Part shown: positions 35,026 to 44,700 of the stretch, piece after piece | Position numbering within the stretch: the first letter of the stretch is position 1 | How the letters are laid out: each line of letters starts with the position of its first letter | IMG/VR virus record: IMGVR_UViG_3300037507_002575 | Location: 1-64,000 of that record | Strand: one strand, 5' to 3' | Length of the DNA: 64,000 nt | Origin: a virus | Translations under genes and position numbers: made by a program | The notes under the pieces: model-generated | Database searches by the model: none | Told to the model about the DNA's origin: nothing | What the model saw: the letters and a program-made list of their open reading frames with translations, nothing else

Positions 35026-36546
35026 TTATTGTTCGTGAGGAATAAAATTTCTCAGTTTTGTTTTATTTTCATTAACAAATGGTAATAAAACTTGGTGTAA
35101 ATCGTGACTAATATTTTTATCAGTTTCATCATCATTTTTTCTTGTTTGACTTTCATAATGATACGCAACATATCTTCCGTCAAAATAATTGGTAAAACCA
35201 TTTAATAAACATTTAAAATTCATTTCCACATCTTCAAAACAAACTTTATATTCTTCATTAAAATATCCCAATTTTTCAAACAATGATTTTTTAATCATCG
35301 TTAAACCTGCGGTATTACCTAATACTTTTTTAATATTTGTACTGTAATTATAATGACTTTTAAATCCAGCATGAGATAATTTAAAATCATTAGGTTTTGC
35401 AATCCAAGAAATAATACCATCATGTTGTACTAAATTATCTTCAAAATGTAATCTACAACCAGCGGTCCCAACATTATGATTTTGTTTGTGTATTTTCATT
35501 AAACCATAAATAATGTTGTTTAAAAATTTGATATCATTATTACAAAAAAGTATGTATTCAAAATCATTTGATATATGATTTTTAACAACATCATTATTAA
35601 TTTTTGCAAAGTTATAATAATCGTATTCTATTAAATGAATGGTTGATACATTAGTTCTTTCTGAAATAAAATCTTTAATTTGATTAATTTCATCTAACGA
35701 AGAACCTGTATCGGCAATAAATAATTCATATTGTTCTTTGTCTGAATGTTCAATTATCGAATTAACACAATCAAACAATAAATTTAATTTACTTTTTGTT
35801 GGTATAATAACTGCTGTTTTAGTAGAAATTTTTATACTCTTTTCTTTTACTTCGGGAATATAGACTGTACTTGGTTTAATCTCTAATGGTAAAAAAGTTT
35901 TGTATTTTTCCAAAAAAACTTCTTTAGATTTGTAAAATTCTTCATTTGGTTGACCAATTGATTTATGAGTAATTTCAAATGATGTGGTAACTCCTAATTT
36001 AACACCATCTAAATAATTTGACAATGAAAATGGATGGTCATAAAAGTGATATTTACCAATTGTTTCATCAAAGGTGTGTTTAATTTTTGTTTTATTAAAC
36101 GATATAAATAAACCATCAAGTGTTACCACAGGTATTAAAAATGGTAATTTTGGTGAATATTTATTAATCCATTTGTTTTGTCCTTCAGGGTGATGATAAA
36201 CCTGTCCAACCATAGTTTGACCCATTCTTTCCCAATAGACACCTGATTCAGGAAAATAACAAGAACCTGCTTTGCCAATAATTCCATAATCAGGATTATC
36301 TTCAAAGTCTTTTATTAATTTTTTACCCCAACCTTGTTCTAGTTTTACATCATTATGTAAACATACTACAATATCATATATTGATTCACCAATACCTCGG
36401 TTATAAACTTGGGATAATGAAAATTCATTATTATTTTGGTACTCTAAAATTTGTGTATTTTTTAAACCAACAGTAGTTTCTAAATGTTTTTTAAATTCTG
36501 AATTGTACTTAGAATCTTTATGGGTTGAGTATATTATAGTAATCAT
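35026..36546 (-). CDS. Two-domain GT2 glycosyltransferase
   Basis: A 506-residue protein with two GT-A-like halves. The first (about 1-225) has IYDIVVCLHNDVKLEQGWGK and resembles rhamnosyl-type GT2 domains; the second (from about 240) begins TAVIIPTKSKLNLLFDCVNS, has EYILFCNNDIKFLN and then GTAGCRLHFED and CFEDVEMNFKCLLNG, the catalytic ED region. Both halves appear to retain acidic sites, so it may add two sugars or form a polymerising enzyme. It ends the glycan run before dUTPase. Confidence 0.85.
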   Translation of the reverse strand: MITIIYSTHKDSKYNSEFKKHLETTVGLKNTQILEYQNNNEFSLSQVYNRGIGESIYDIVVCLHNDVKLEQGWGKKLIKDFEDNPDYGIIGKAGSCYFPESGVYWERMGQTMVGQVYHHPEGQNKWINKYSPKLPFLIPVVTLDGLFISFNKTKIKHTFDETIGKYHFYDHPFSLSNYLDGVKLGVTTSFEITHKSIGQPNEEFYKSKEVFLEKYKTFLPLEIKPSTVYIPEVKEKSIKISTKTAVIIPTKSKLNLLFDCVNSIIEHSDKEQYELFIADTGSSLDEINQIKDFISERTNVSTIHLIEYDYYNFAKINNDVVKNHISNDFEYILFCNNDIKFLNNIIYGLMKIHKQNHNVGTAGCRLHFEDNLVQHDGIISWIAKPNDFKLSHAGFKSHYNYSTNIKKVLGNTAGLTMIKKSLFEKLGYFNEEYKVCFEDVEMNFKCLLNGFTNYFDGRYVAYHYESQTRKNDDETDKNISHDLHQVLLPFVNENKTKLRNFIPHEQ

Positions 36547-36548
36547 AC

Positions 36549-37151
36549 TTATATTCCTGTGCTACCAAATCCTTTATCCCCTCTGTCTTTACCTGAAATT
36601 TCAGAAACTTCAATTGGGTTTACCCATCTACCATTTGCCACAGGACAAACACAAGCTTGAGCTATTTTTTGTCCCTTTTCTATGTAAACGGTATCATGTG
36701 TTGAATTATATAGAATAACTTTAACTTCACCATCATATCCTGAGTCAACGGTTCCAGGTGTGTTTAAAACGGTTAATCCTTGTTTTAGCGCTAAACCACT
36801 TTTTGGTCTAACTTGAATTTCATAACCGTCTTTAATATTAAATTTTAACCCTGTTCCAACCAACATTCTTGACAGTGGTGGAATACCAATACTTTCTGTT
36901 GAGTGTAAATCAAACCCTGAGTCTGTGGGGTAATTATATTTTGGTGATACGGCATCGGGATGACACTTAACAAATCTTAAATCCAATTTTGGTTCTCTAT
37001 CACCAAACGCTTTTTCCAGTTCTTTTAAATTAACCCCATGAATTTCTTCAATTTCAAGTTCAGGATTACCATCCATTTCATTTTGAAGTTGTTTCAAGAT
37101 ATTAGATAACTCTTGTTGCAACAAGTCCATTTCATCGTTTTCGTTATTCAT
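36549..37151 (-). CDS. dut: dUTPase (dUTP pyrophosphatase)
   Basis: A 200-residue trimeric-type dUTPase with all five motifs: DSGFDLHS (I), RPKSGLALKQG (II), GTVDSGYDGEV (III), QKIAQACVCPV (IV) and the Gly-rich C-terminal RGDKGFGSTGI (V). It hydrolyses dUTP to dUMP, protecting phage DNA from uracil. About 55 N-terminal residues, acidic and Gln/Leu-rich, are extra to the family. It lies within a glycosyltransferase gene run, two bases from the neighbouring exonuclease gene, with which it forms a small nucleotide/DNA pair. Confidence 0.96.
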   Translation of the reverse strand: MNNENDEMDLLQQELSNILKQLQNEMDGNPELEIEEIHGVNLKELEKAFGDREPKLDLRFVKCHPDAVSPKYNYPTDSGFDLHSTESIGIPPLSRMLVGTGLKFNIKDGYEIQVRPKSGLALKQGLTVLNTPGTVDSGYDGEVKVILYNSTHDTVYIEKGQKIAQACVCPVANGRWVNPIEVSEISGKDRGDKGFGSTGI

Positions 37152-37152
37152 A

Positions 37153-37854
37153 TTATTGTAGTTCTTTTAATTTTTTAATTATATCAATCAACACCATTAC
37201 ATCTCTTTCACAATATTCAACAATCAAGTCAAGTTGATTAAAATCGTAATACGCTTCGTGTACTCGGTTACCTGTTACTTCACCTTCTTTTGGTGATTTA
37301 ACACCCATGGCAGCACACATAAGTTCCAATGATGATAACGCAAAGTTATTACCCATTTTCCATACATCCATAGTATCAATAGCTTTTATTTCCCACGGTT
37401 TTGTATCGTAAGATGGTAATAGTGGTGATGGTTTAATTCCATTGATAACCATACGTTTATTTAACACAGGAATATCAAAGTTTTTAATGTTATGTCCACA
37501 CAACCAAAAATCTAATTTGAATACTTTATTCAGAAGGGCGTTAATACCCAATAAGATTTCTTTTTCATCATCACCTGAGAAAGTTTGTGCGTGTGTTTTT
37601 CCATCAGGACCAACAAAGGCAAAACTTGCACATACAATTTTTGAAAACTCGGGAACAAGTGCCGCTCGGTTTACAAAAACTTGTTGTGGGTCCAACCCTT
37701 GGTCTTCAGGAAATCTTTTCTGAAACCAATCAAAGTAGTTGTGAAATTGTTTTGTAAGTGCCGGATGATTTTGTTCAAGACCATCGTAGTCTTTATACAA
37801 TCCAACAGTTTCAATGTCAAAAAATAATAGTTTAGTTAATGGTACCTGTATCAT
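37153..37854 (-). CDS. DnaQ-like 3'-5' exonuclease
   Basis: A 233-residue DEDD exonuclease: LLFFDIETVGLYKD (ExoI, Asp-x-Glu), LCGHNIKNFDIPVLNKR (ExoII) and LIVEYCERDVMVLIDI (ExoIII, with Asp). It resembles stand-alone relatives of the family B polymerase exonuclease domain. It could proofread or degrade DNA; the phage polymerase encoded at 51.8-54.6 kb already has its own exonuclease motifs. Its start overlaps the upstream glycosyltransferase by four bases. Confidence 0.88.
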   Translation of the reverse strand: MIQVPLTKLLFFDIETVGLYKDYDGLEQNHPALTKQFHNYFDWFQKRFPEDQGLDPQQVFVNRAALVPEFSKIVCASFAFVGPDGKTHAQTFSGDDEKEILLGINALLNKVFKLDFWLCGHNIKNFDIPVLNKRMVINGIKPSPLLPSYDTKPWEIKAIDTMDVWKMGNNFALSSLELMCAAMGVKSPKEGEVTGNRVHEAYYDFNQLDLIVEYCERDVMVLIDIIKKLKELQ

Positions 37855-39062
37855 ACAATAGATTTATAAAATTCTGCTCTTGTTTTAGTAACAACATTTA
37901 AGTCATACGTATCTTTTACCGTTTCATATAATCTTTCACCTAAATCATAAGCCCAATTTGGGTTATCAATAAGTTTTTTAGCGTATTTAAACCAATCACT
38001 ATGATTTCTACTTTCATCAACCAATAACGCATTACCGTCAACAAAGTTACCATGGTCTAATGAATGTTTCAAATCAATTGTATATGGTCCTAAATTTGAA
38101 GCAATTAACGCTTTTTTGTAAAAACCTGCCTCAATAACTTTTAATTGAGATTTAACTTTATTAAAAATGTGGTTTTTAATTGGAGCCAAAGATACATCAA
38201 ATTTTGCATAGTTTTTAGCGTAAGTTTGAACTGGTCTTGTCCATATACGGTGGTAGTATTCATCAGAAAACTGTGAATAATCTTCTTCTTTGAATTTTAA
38301 TAGAAATTGTTGATATTCAGGACTAATTAATTTCCCGTTGTCTGTAAATATGTTTTCATATTTGTACCAAACAGTTTCTTCAGGTTTAATATCTCTTTTG
38401 GTTTGTTCTTTTGTTTCAGAATTAATTTCTGTAACACTACCTCTGATATCAAAACCACACAAATAAGTTTGTACTTTATTTTTGTATGGTTCCATTCTTT
38501 GGAATAATCCGTCTAACAACATTAAATCATGTAAGTGAGATGAACCACCTAACCAACCAAATCGTAATTTTTCTGATTTAATTGTTGGTTCACAAAATTG
38601 TGATTCTTTTGGATTAATTGCGTTTGGAAAAATAAAAACATTTTTGTTGTATTTTTTAATTTCATCGGCAAATAATGTGGTTGTAGTTAACACATAATCA
38701 GCAACCCTTACGTTATCAACAATTTTTTCATGTATTTTATTTACACGAATTAAATCATGAATTGGGTGTTCTTTGGTTGGTAACCAATAATCATCCAAAT
38801 CCATTACGGTTTTAATACCTTTTTGTTTTAGGTACTTAACAATATTTGCAGTGTTTTCGTAATTTCCAGCAATTACCCTATGAAAATGAACAATTTGATA
38901 GTCATCCCAAACTGATGGGTTGTTGATATCTAAATCAAAAACTATATCTATATGAAAATCATCAGGATATAGATTCTGTAAAAAAATGTGGGGGTCTATT
39001 GAACGAAATTTACCAACACCTGTTCTGTCGGATGGCAATACTAATACTTTTATCTTTGACAT
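37851..39062 (-). CDS. GT4-like glycosyltransferase
   Basis: A 403-residue GT-B protein. VLVLPSDRTGVGKFRSIDPH, then YQIVHFHRVIAGNYENTANI and VMDLDDYWLPTKEHP form the N-terminal domain; LRFGWLGGSSHLHDLMLLDG starts the C-terminal domain, and SQLKVIEAGFYKKALIASNL is the donor-binding E-x-G region. No membrane segment. It heads the long minus-strand run that ends at the sigma gene. Confidence 0.85.
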   Translation of the reverse strand: MSKIKVLVLPSDRTGVGKFRSIDPHIFLQNLYPDDFHIDIVFDLDINNPSVWDDYQIVHFHRVIAGNYENTANIVKYLKQKGIKTVMDLDDYWLPTKEHPIHDLIRVNKIHEKIVDNVRVADYVLTTTTLFADEIKKYNKNVFIFPNAINPKESQFCEPTIKSEKLRFGWLGGSSHLHDLMLLDGLFQRMEPYKNKVQTYLCGFDIRGSVTEINSETKEQTKRDIKPEETVWYKYENIFTDNGKLISPEYQQFLLKFKEEDYSQFSDEYYHRIWTRPVQTYAKNYAKFDVSLAPIKNHIFNKVKSQLKVIEAGFYKKALIASNLGPYTIDLKHSLDHGNFVDGNALLVDESRNHSDWFKYAKKLIDNPNWAYDLGERLYETVKDTYDLNVVTKTRAEFYKSIV

Positions 39063-39111
39063 ATATAAACTTTTTCATAATAATAGAAAAGTTACACAAT
39101 AAATCAAAGTA

Positions 39112-39717
39112 TTATTTCATCTTTTTAATTTTTGTCACAAAACCTTCAAAGACATGTTGACCAACTCTAAAACTAATTTGTTCTTTTGTTTTTGATGAAC
39201 TTTCAGCAACCAATCCTTTTTCAGTTAAAACTTCGGTAATTGTGTCTCTAATAATTGATTTTAATAAACTGTAATCAATTCCACCCGACATATTTGGTGT
39301 TTGATATTGTGGTTGTTGTGTACGTTGTTGTGTTTGTGGTGGTGTTCCACCAGCAGCGTCCGTTTTCATTAATCTAGCAGCGGCTTCAATTAAATCATTT
39401 GATAATGTTGGTCCAGCCATGGTATTTGGTTGGTCAATTGGGTGCTCAATCATTAATCTTTTAATTTCATCAGGTAATCTTGAATTTAAAATTTTATCTT
39501 TAACAGGTAATTGAGATTGTTGTTGTGGTTGAACTTGTTTTTGTTCTGTCATATATTCTTGTGGAATATTATACATTGCTGGCGGTGCGTTAAACTGTTC
39601 TAACATTGGTGTTGATGGGATTCCGCCACTGTTTCCAACTCTTGGTGTTTTATTATGGGCATCCATAATTTTTTTTGCCACCACTAATTTTTGCATTAAA
39701 TCATTTTCTGAATTCAT
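39112..39717 (-). CDS. Hypothetical Gln/Pro-rich virion-type protein
   Basis: A 201-residue protein: helical N-terminus, a Gln/Pro-rich low-complexity middle (about 50-150), and a C-terminal LLKSIIRDTITEVLTEKGLV followed by ISFRVGQHVFEGFVTKIKK, a small beta-type end. I have seen similar C-terminal motifs only as phage proteins of unknown function. Three bases upstream lies the WYL-like gene. Probably a virion or assembly protein. Confidence 0.7.
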   Translation of the reverse strand: MNSENDLMQKLVVAKKIMDAHNKTPRVGNSGGIPSTPMLEQFNAPPAMYNIPQEYMTEQKQVQPQQQSQLPVKDKILNSRLPDEIKRLMIEHPIDQPNTMAGPTLSNDLIEAAARLMKTDAAGGTPPQTQQRTQQPQYQTPNMSGGIDYSLLKSIIRDTITEVLTEKGLVAESSSKTKEQISFRVGQHVFEGFVTKIKKMK

Positions 39718-39720
39718 ATA

Positions 39721-40116
39721 TTATGTTGTTGTGTTATCAAATTTTGCAATTACAATAACTTGGGTCATGCTTTTATCTCCATTAAAGTTATAGCCAGGTT
39801 GTGCCTGAGTAAAGTTTTCACGTGTAGGTTTTAACATAGTTATTTTATCTACACGAAATAATCTCCAAGAAGGTAGTGGTTGTTCACCTTTATATGCGGT
39901 ATGAGATGCTCCTGTTCTATCCCATCCTCTAAGGACTAAATTACCTGCTTTTGAACGACCTAAAGCAACCGGTTCAATTTCACGTAATCCTCGTCCTCCT
40001 GGTTCATCACCTTCATAATAAATGGAGCACACTTGTTTTTGCTCAATTGATTTTTTAATATCATCAATTGATGCCGCTTCAGTTATTAAAGATTTTAACG
40101 AACCAAGTAATCTCAT
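39721..40116 (-). CDS. WYL-like domain protein with capsid-targeting-type leader
   Basis: A 131-residue protein. Residues 1-13, MRLLGSLKSLITE, then Ala14, look like the cleaved capsid-targeting leaders of T4 internal and Alt proteins, which end in (Ile/Leu)-x-Glu. The rest, from IKKSIEQKQVCSIYYEGDE through GRGLREIEPVALGRSKAG and LVLRGWDRTG to RLFRVDKITML, has the order of a WYL domain, a ligand- or nucleic-acid-sensing Sm-like fold common in phage-defence regulators. No helix-turn-helix is present. It shares one base with the neighbouring gene. Confidence 0.65.
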   Translation of the reverse strand: MRLLGSLKSLITEAASIDDIKKSIEQKQVCSIYYEGDEPGGRGLREIEPVALGRSKAGNLVLRGWDRTGASHTAYKGEQPLPSWRLFRVDKITMLKPTRENFTQAQPGYNFNGDKSMTQVIVIAKFDNTTT

Positions 40117-40409
40117 TATTCAATACCTTTTATGTTGTAAGGTTTGTCAGGTTGATAAGCGTTAAATTTAATATTCATTTTTCTTTCAAAGATATCAATT
40201 GATGTTCCAGCACTTTCATTACGAGTGTCCGAAGTACCTATACCTCTTCCAATCGCATCACCATCTGCAAGAGCAGCTGGGTTAGTACTACCATATTCAT
40301 TACTTTGTTGAATAAAATCATTTTTTACAATGTTCTTTTTTCTTTCTATTTCCGCAATCGCAGTTAATCTGTTAGCTGGTTGTGAAAAATCTAATGGTAA
40401 TTTTTCCAT
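40116..40409 (-). CDS. Hypothetical 97-residue protein
   Basis: Small protein starting MEKLPLDFSQPANRLTAIAE, with a Gly/Asn/Ser-rich centre (ALADGDAIGRGIGTSDTRNE) and a Tyr/Pro-rich end. Such Gly/Asn composition suits a virion protein. It shares its end base with the WYL-like gene start and is in the same transcript. Confidence 0.65.
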   Translation of the reverse strand: MEKLPLDFSQPANRLTAIAEIERKKNIVKNDFIQQSNEYGSTNPAALADGDAIGRGIGTSDTRNESAGTSIDIFERKMNIKFNAYQPDKPYNIKGIE

Positions 40410-40414
40410 AACTT

Positions 40415-40885
40415 TTATATTATTTTTTTCATAATGTTATTTATCCTTTTTAGGCTTTCGGTTACTTGTAAATCATATTTCTCAAGACTTGATTTATTCG
40501 CTCCGTCTTTTGAAATGTTAAGATTTACATTTGCATTTGGTGTTTGAACAAACTCTTTTTCCATTCCAGTGTCTTGTCTAATATTTTTGGATGTAGCCAA
40601 TGATTGTCTTGAACCTGATAACGAGGAATTAACGAAATCTCTCATTTTACTTTCACCATTTAAAATAAATGGTGCGTCTTGTGGTGTTCCTGTGTGGTTA
40701 TCAAAAAAATTTTTAATTCTTTTTAATTCTGGATATGATATAGATGTTGCAGTTTGTAATCTTCTATTACGATTATATCCTTCAGTATTTGCATCGGCAT
40801 TTTTAACTTTACCAAAACATATTCTCATATGATTTTGTAAATCTTTTGGAAAATCCCAACTCTTATTGTAAAGTTCTTTATTCAT
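40415..40885 (-). CDS. Hypothetical 156-residue protein
   Basis: Basic, Asn/Ser-rich protein. The C-terminal end (YDLQVTESLKRINNIMKKII) resembles the TES-x-L leader motif found at the N-terminus of the 14818-15288 protein (LNESMIQNLVRKVL), here at the opposite end. Overlaps its upstream neighbour by 8 bases. Function unknown; virion association is inferred from context. Confidence 0.65.
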   Translation of the reverse strand: MNKELYNKSWDFPKDLQNHMRICFGKVKNADANTEGYNRNRRLQTATSISYPELKRIKNFFDNHTGTPQDAPFILNGESKMRDFVNSSLSGSRQSLATSKNIRQDTGMEKEFVQTPNANVNLNISKDGANKSSLEKYDLQVTESLKRINNIMKKII

Positions 40886-41687
40886 TTTTTAATAACTTTA
40901 AAATATCAGAATTACTTAACCCTTCTTTTTCTGCCATTTTTTTAAGAGTTTTTAGATTCTTAATCAATAGTTTTGAAGCGTTGATTTCTTTATTTTGAAC
41001 ATCAGTATCTTTTGATTTTTTTGTTACCATATCCTCAAGAACTTTAATCATTTTTTGTTTTTGGACTTCTTCCAATCTTTTTCTTGTAAAAGAACCTGGT
41101 AATTTTTTCTTTTCTAATTTTGGGTCATAACCCATTTCTTTTGCTCTACCTTTTGGGTCGTCAACACCCAACTCTTTGAATGTTTCAATTGCTTCTTTTG
41201 CATCTTCACCTTCTAATTCAGTTTCTTCAAAACCAAAGGCTCCACGAGCATCAATTTCTCTTACAACACTCTCACCATAATAAACTCTATAACCACGTAA
41301 AAGAGGATTTGTTGCTTGTCTTGCTGCAAATACAGTTTGGTCCATAGTTTTTGTAGGTGATAATGTGGGGTCATGAATTGGAACTTTTGAATTTGAAAAA
41401 CTACCATCGTAATCTACAAGTTCTTCAATTTCACCTTTTTCAGATGAAATTTTATCCATAATTCTTTTAATATCTTTTTTTGAAAATTTTTTCTTTGACT
41501 TTGTTAATTTTTCAATAACTAATTTTAATTTAGTTTCATTAATTAATGGTATTTTAACAATTTCATCCATTGTTCTGGCTTCTGTAATGGTATTACCAAC
41601 AGAATAGTAGACATCAATAGAATCTTTTCTTTTCTTTAAGAAAAAATACATGTCATTATTATAATATTCACGACCAAATTCAATCAT
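40878..41687 (-). CDS. Hypothetical 269-residue protein
   Basis: Lysine- and glutamate-rich protein. It begins MIEFGREYYNNDMYFFLKKR, has NTITEARTMDEIVK near residue 32-45 (a match to the prohead-protease site Ile-x-Glu before Ala), a Gly/Phe region RGAFGFEETELEGEDAKEA near 150, and long charged helices at the C-terminus. First gene of the 39-41.7 kb minus-strand transcript, 16 bases after a TATTTAT motif. No family recognised. Confidence 0.7.
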   Translation of the reverse strand: MIEFGREYYNNDMYFFLKKRKDSIDVYYSVGNTITEARTMDEIVKIPLINETKLKLVIEKLTKSKKKFSKKDIKRIMDKISSEKGEIEELVDYDGSFSNSKVPIHDPTLSPTKTMDQTVFAARQATNPLLRGYRVYYGESVVREIDARGAFGFEETELEGEDAKEAIETFKELGVDDPKGRAKEMGYDPKLEKKKLPGSFTRKRLEEVQKQKMIKVLEDMVTKKSKDTDVQNKEINASKLLIKNLKTLKKMAEKEGLSNSDILKLLKNE

Positions 41688-41703
41688 AATGATTTTTTAT
41701 ACT

Positions 41704-41710
41704 ATAAATA
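41704..41710 (-). promoter_or_regulatory. TATTTAT late-promoter candidate (leftward)
   Basis: Minus-strand AGTATTTATAGTAT, 16 bases upstream of ATG 41687. With the plus-strand copy at 41723 it forms a divergent pair inside a 47-base gap. Confidence 0.6.
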
Positions 41711-41722
41711 CTACAATAAAAG

Positions 41723-41729
41723 TATTTAT
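41723..41729 (+). promoter_or_regulatory. TATTTAT late-promoter candidate (rightward)
   Basis: AGTATTTATGTCATATGG: the motif ends five bases before ATG 41735. If the start site is 5-7 bases downstream of the motif, the fibre mRNA would be leaderless. Confidence 0.6.
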
Positions 41730-41734
41730 GTCAT

Positions 41735-44700
41735 ATGGCTTACCAGAACATTAACCAATATGTCTATAAAAAATGGTATTTATCACCATTTTTGGAGGTT
41801 ACAGACCTTTCTTTAGCATCAGATGAACGAGATTATAACGAAGAAGTTATTTTTTCACCATATATTATTGGTGCGTATGATGGTGATGTGTTACCAGTTA
41901 AGTTTGATATTAATTTTACGGGAAGTAATCAAAATTTTTCATTAACCTATGGAAATTATGATTTTGATAATATTTTAATTTCAGAAAATTACTATAACCC
42001 AACAGATGTTTTAATACCTTGTTATTCTTCAAAAACAATTTGTGATATTGGACTAACAGGAACTGATAATGGTTTGGTAACCGGAATGACTGGTCAATCA
42101 ATAACATATACAAATGGTTTACTACCCGCAAATGAAAAATTTGATAGGTATAAATTTGACAGAAGATTAAAATTACATCAAGTAACAGGATATACTTGGA
42201 CACCAAACACAAGATTTTCGGGTGTAACCGCAGGAACGGTTTATAATGTTGTGTCATATAGTGCTCAAACTATTGGAAATTACCAAGAATTGTATGGTGG
42301 TTTCTATCAAGGATTTTATGAATTGTTTGGTTACGATTATAAAATTTTACCTGAAAGATATCCAAAAGGATGGACGGTAGAGATGACTTTAAAACCAAGA
42401 TTATCAAATGTTTATTCTCCAAGTTCAGGACAAACCACATTAAATGAATATTATCCAAACAATGCGGGTATATTCTTTTATATGGGTACAAGAGCCGAAA
42501 ATAAATATTGGCACCACGCAGCCGGAACAAATTCAGGTGACCCATCTTATTACAGAATTACAACACCGTTAACTGGTTTAACAAGTTGTTTTTGTGTTGA
42601 TTTGTATACAGGATATACAACTTCATCAACAACAATTTTTGATTTAACAACAACAGGTAGAACATTGACTGTTTCACCAGACTTATTATGGGTTTCAGGT
42701 GATACGGCATTAATTTATCATGACGATGCTCAGTATCTTGAGGGAACCGTTGTTGGATACACGGCATCAACAGGAAATTTTCAATTTGTAACCACAAAAC
42801 GAGTAGGGTTGGGGACTATTAAATTTTCAATAATAACCAAACCAGGTTATTTACAGTATAATGACTCTAATTGTGTATTAGTATATCCACCAACAGGAAC
42901 AACAGATTCACACACTCAAGTAGACCCTTGTTGTTGTCCTGAACCACCAGTTCCAATTCCAGAACATAATCCTGAATATGATTCAATGTCTAATGCAATT
43001 GCAATCAAATTTAGTGGTGACCCACACAATCCGAAAATTTGTATAAGAACTTTAACTATAACGGGGGATTGTATTTTTTCAGGTTCTTGTGAAACTTTAG
43101 GTCCTGATTCAGTAACGGGATATTCAATTAACAACTACTGTACCGATAGAGGAATTTATGATGACTGTAGTGGAACAACATATGATGAACAAGAACATTG
43201 GGTTTTAGTAGATGTAGTCTTTGAGCGATATACATGGTTAGATACGTGTGATTTATACTATCGTGGTGGTCTTGGAACTATTACTGTGTTCCCGTACACT
43301 GCTAGTACGGCAAACAATTCGGTTTCATTAATATCACCACCAATAACACATTATGAATTAATTCCGACTATTGAAGAACTTGTTGAGTTAAACAATCTTT
43401 GGATTTTAGAAAAAATATACCGTAGAGGTCGAATGAAAATCTACATTAATGGTAGAATATTTGATGTGTTTGAAGATGTTGAAGAAATTATACCTCGTGG
43501 TTTATTTGGACACAAAGAAACCCAAGTTGGAGTACCATTCAACATATCTTGGGGTGGTGGTACACAAGGATTACACGAAAATTTAATTTTTAGTGCGGTA
43601 CCAACAAATGATATTAATTATTATACCCAAGACCCTGAATTGTTTCCACCAAACATTTTAAGTGGGACTACATTAAGCGGTCTTACAACTAACATTTTAA
43701 TTGAACAAAATTTTGCAGGGACATTTGATGGTGCAATATCAACATTTGGTATGTATGCAAAACCATTATCGGTTCCAGAAATCCAACACAATGCAAGAAT
43801 TTTAAGACCAATTTACAATTTTTTAAATCCATATTGTTTAAATTGTGATTTCCCAACACCCACACCTACATCAACTCCTACACATACACCTACAAACACA
43901 CCAACAATATCTCTAACACCATCAAATACCGCAACACCTACAGTAACACCAACTTTATCAACAACTCCAACACCAACAGCAACAACAGGGTTGACTCCAA
44001 CGGCAACTGCAACTCAAACTATAACACCAACAAATACATCTACCCAAACACCAACACCTACACAAACAAATACATCTACTCAAACACCAACACTAACACC
44101 CACACAAACTAAAACACCAACACCAAGTGTTACGTCCACTATTACTCAAACACCAACACAAACACAGACTAAAACACCAACGCCAAGTGTTACATCTACA
44201 CCAGGATATACTGGATGTGAATATTATAGATTAATAAATGAATCTGACAGAGGAAATGTTATCTATTCTTACATAGATTGTTATGGTACTTTAATTTCTG
44301 GAAATGTTTTACCTCCAAATCCTGATGTTTATTTATGTGCAACTAAAAATAGTGTTAAAAGAACTGGTGGTGTTAATTCTTTGGTTTTAGTTGATTTAGG
44401 TATGTGTCCATCGGCAACTCCGACTCCAACTATTACGCCAACAGTTACACCAACAACAAGTGTTACACCAACTAATACACCAACACCTACACCGACTAAT
44501 ACTGAAACTCCTACTAATACACCAACACAAACACCTACTAACACTGAAACTCCTACTAATACACCAACACAAACACCTACTAACACTGAAACTCCTACTA
44601 ATACACCAACACAAACACCTACTAACACTGAAACTCCTACTAATACACCAACACAAACACCTACACCTACAAACACAGAAACTCCTACTGAAACACCAAC

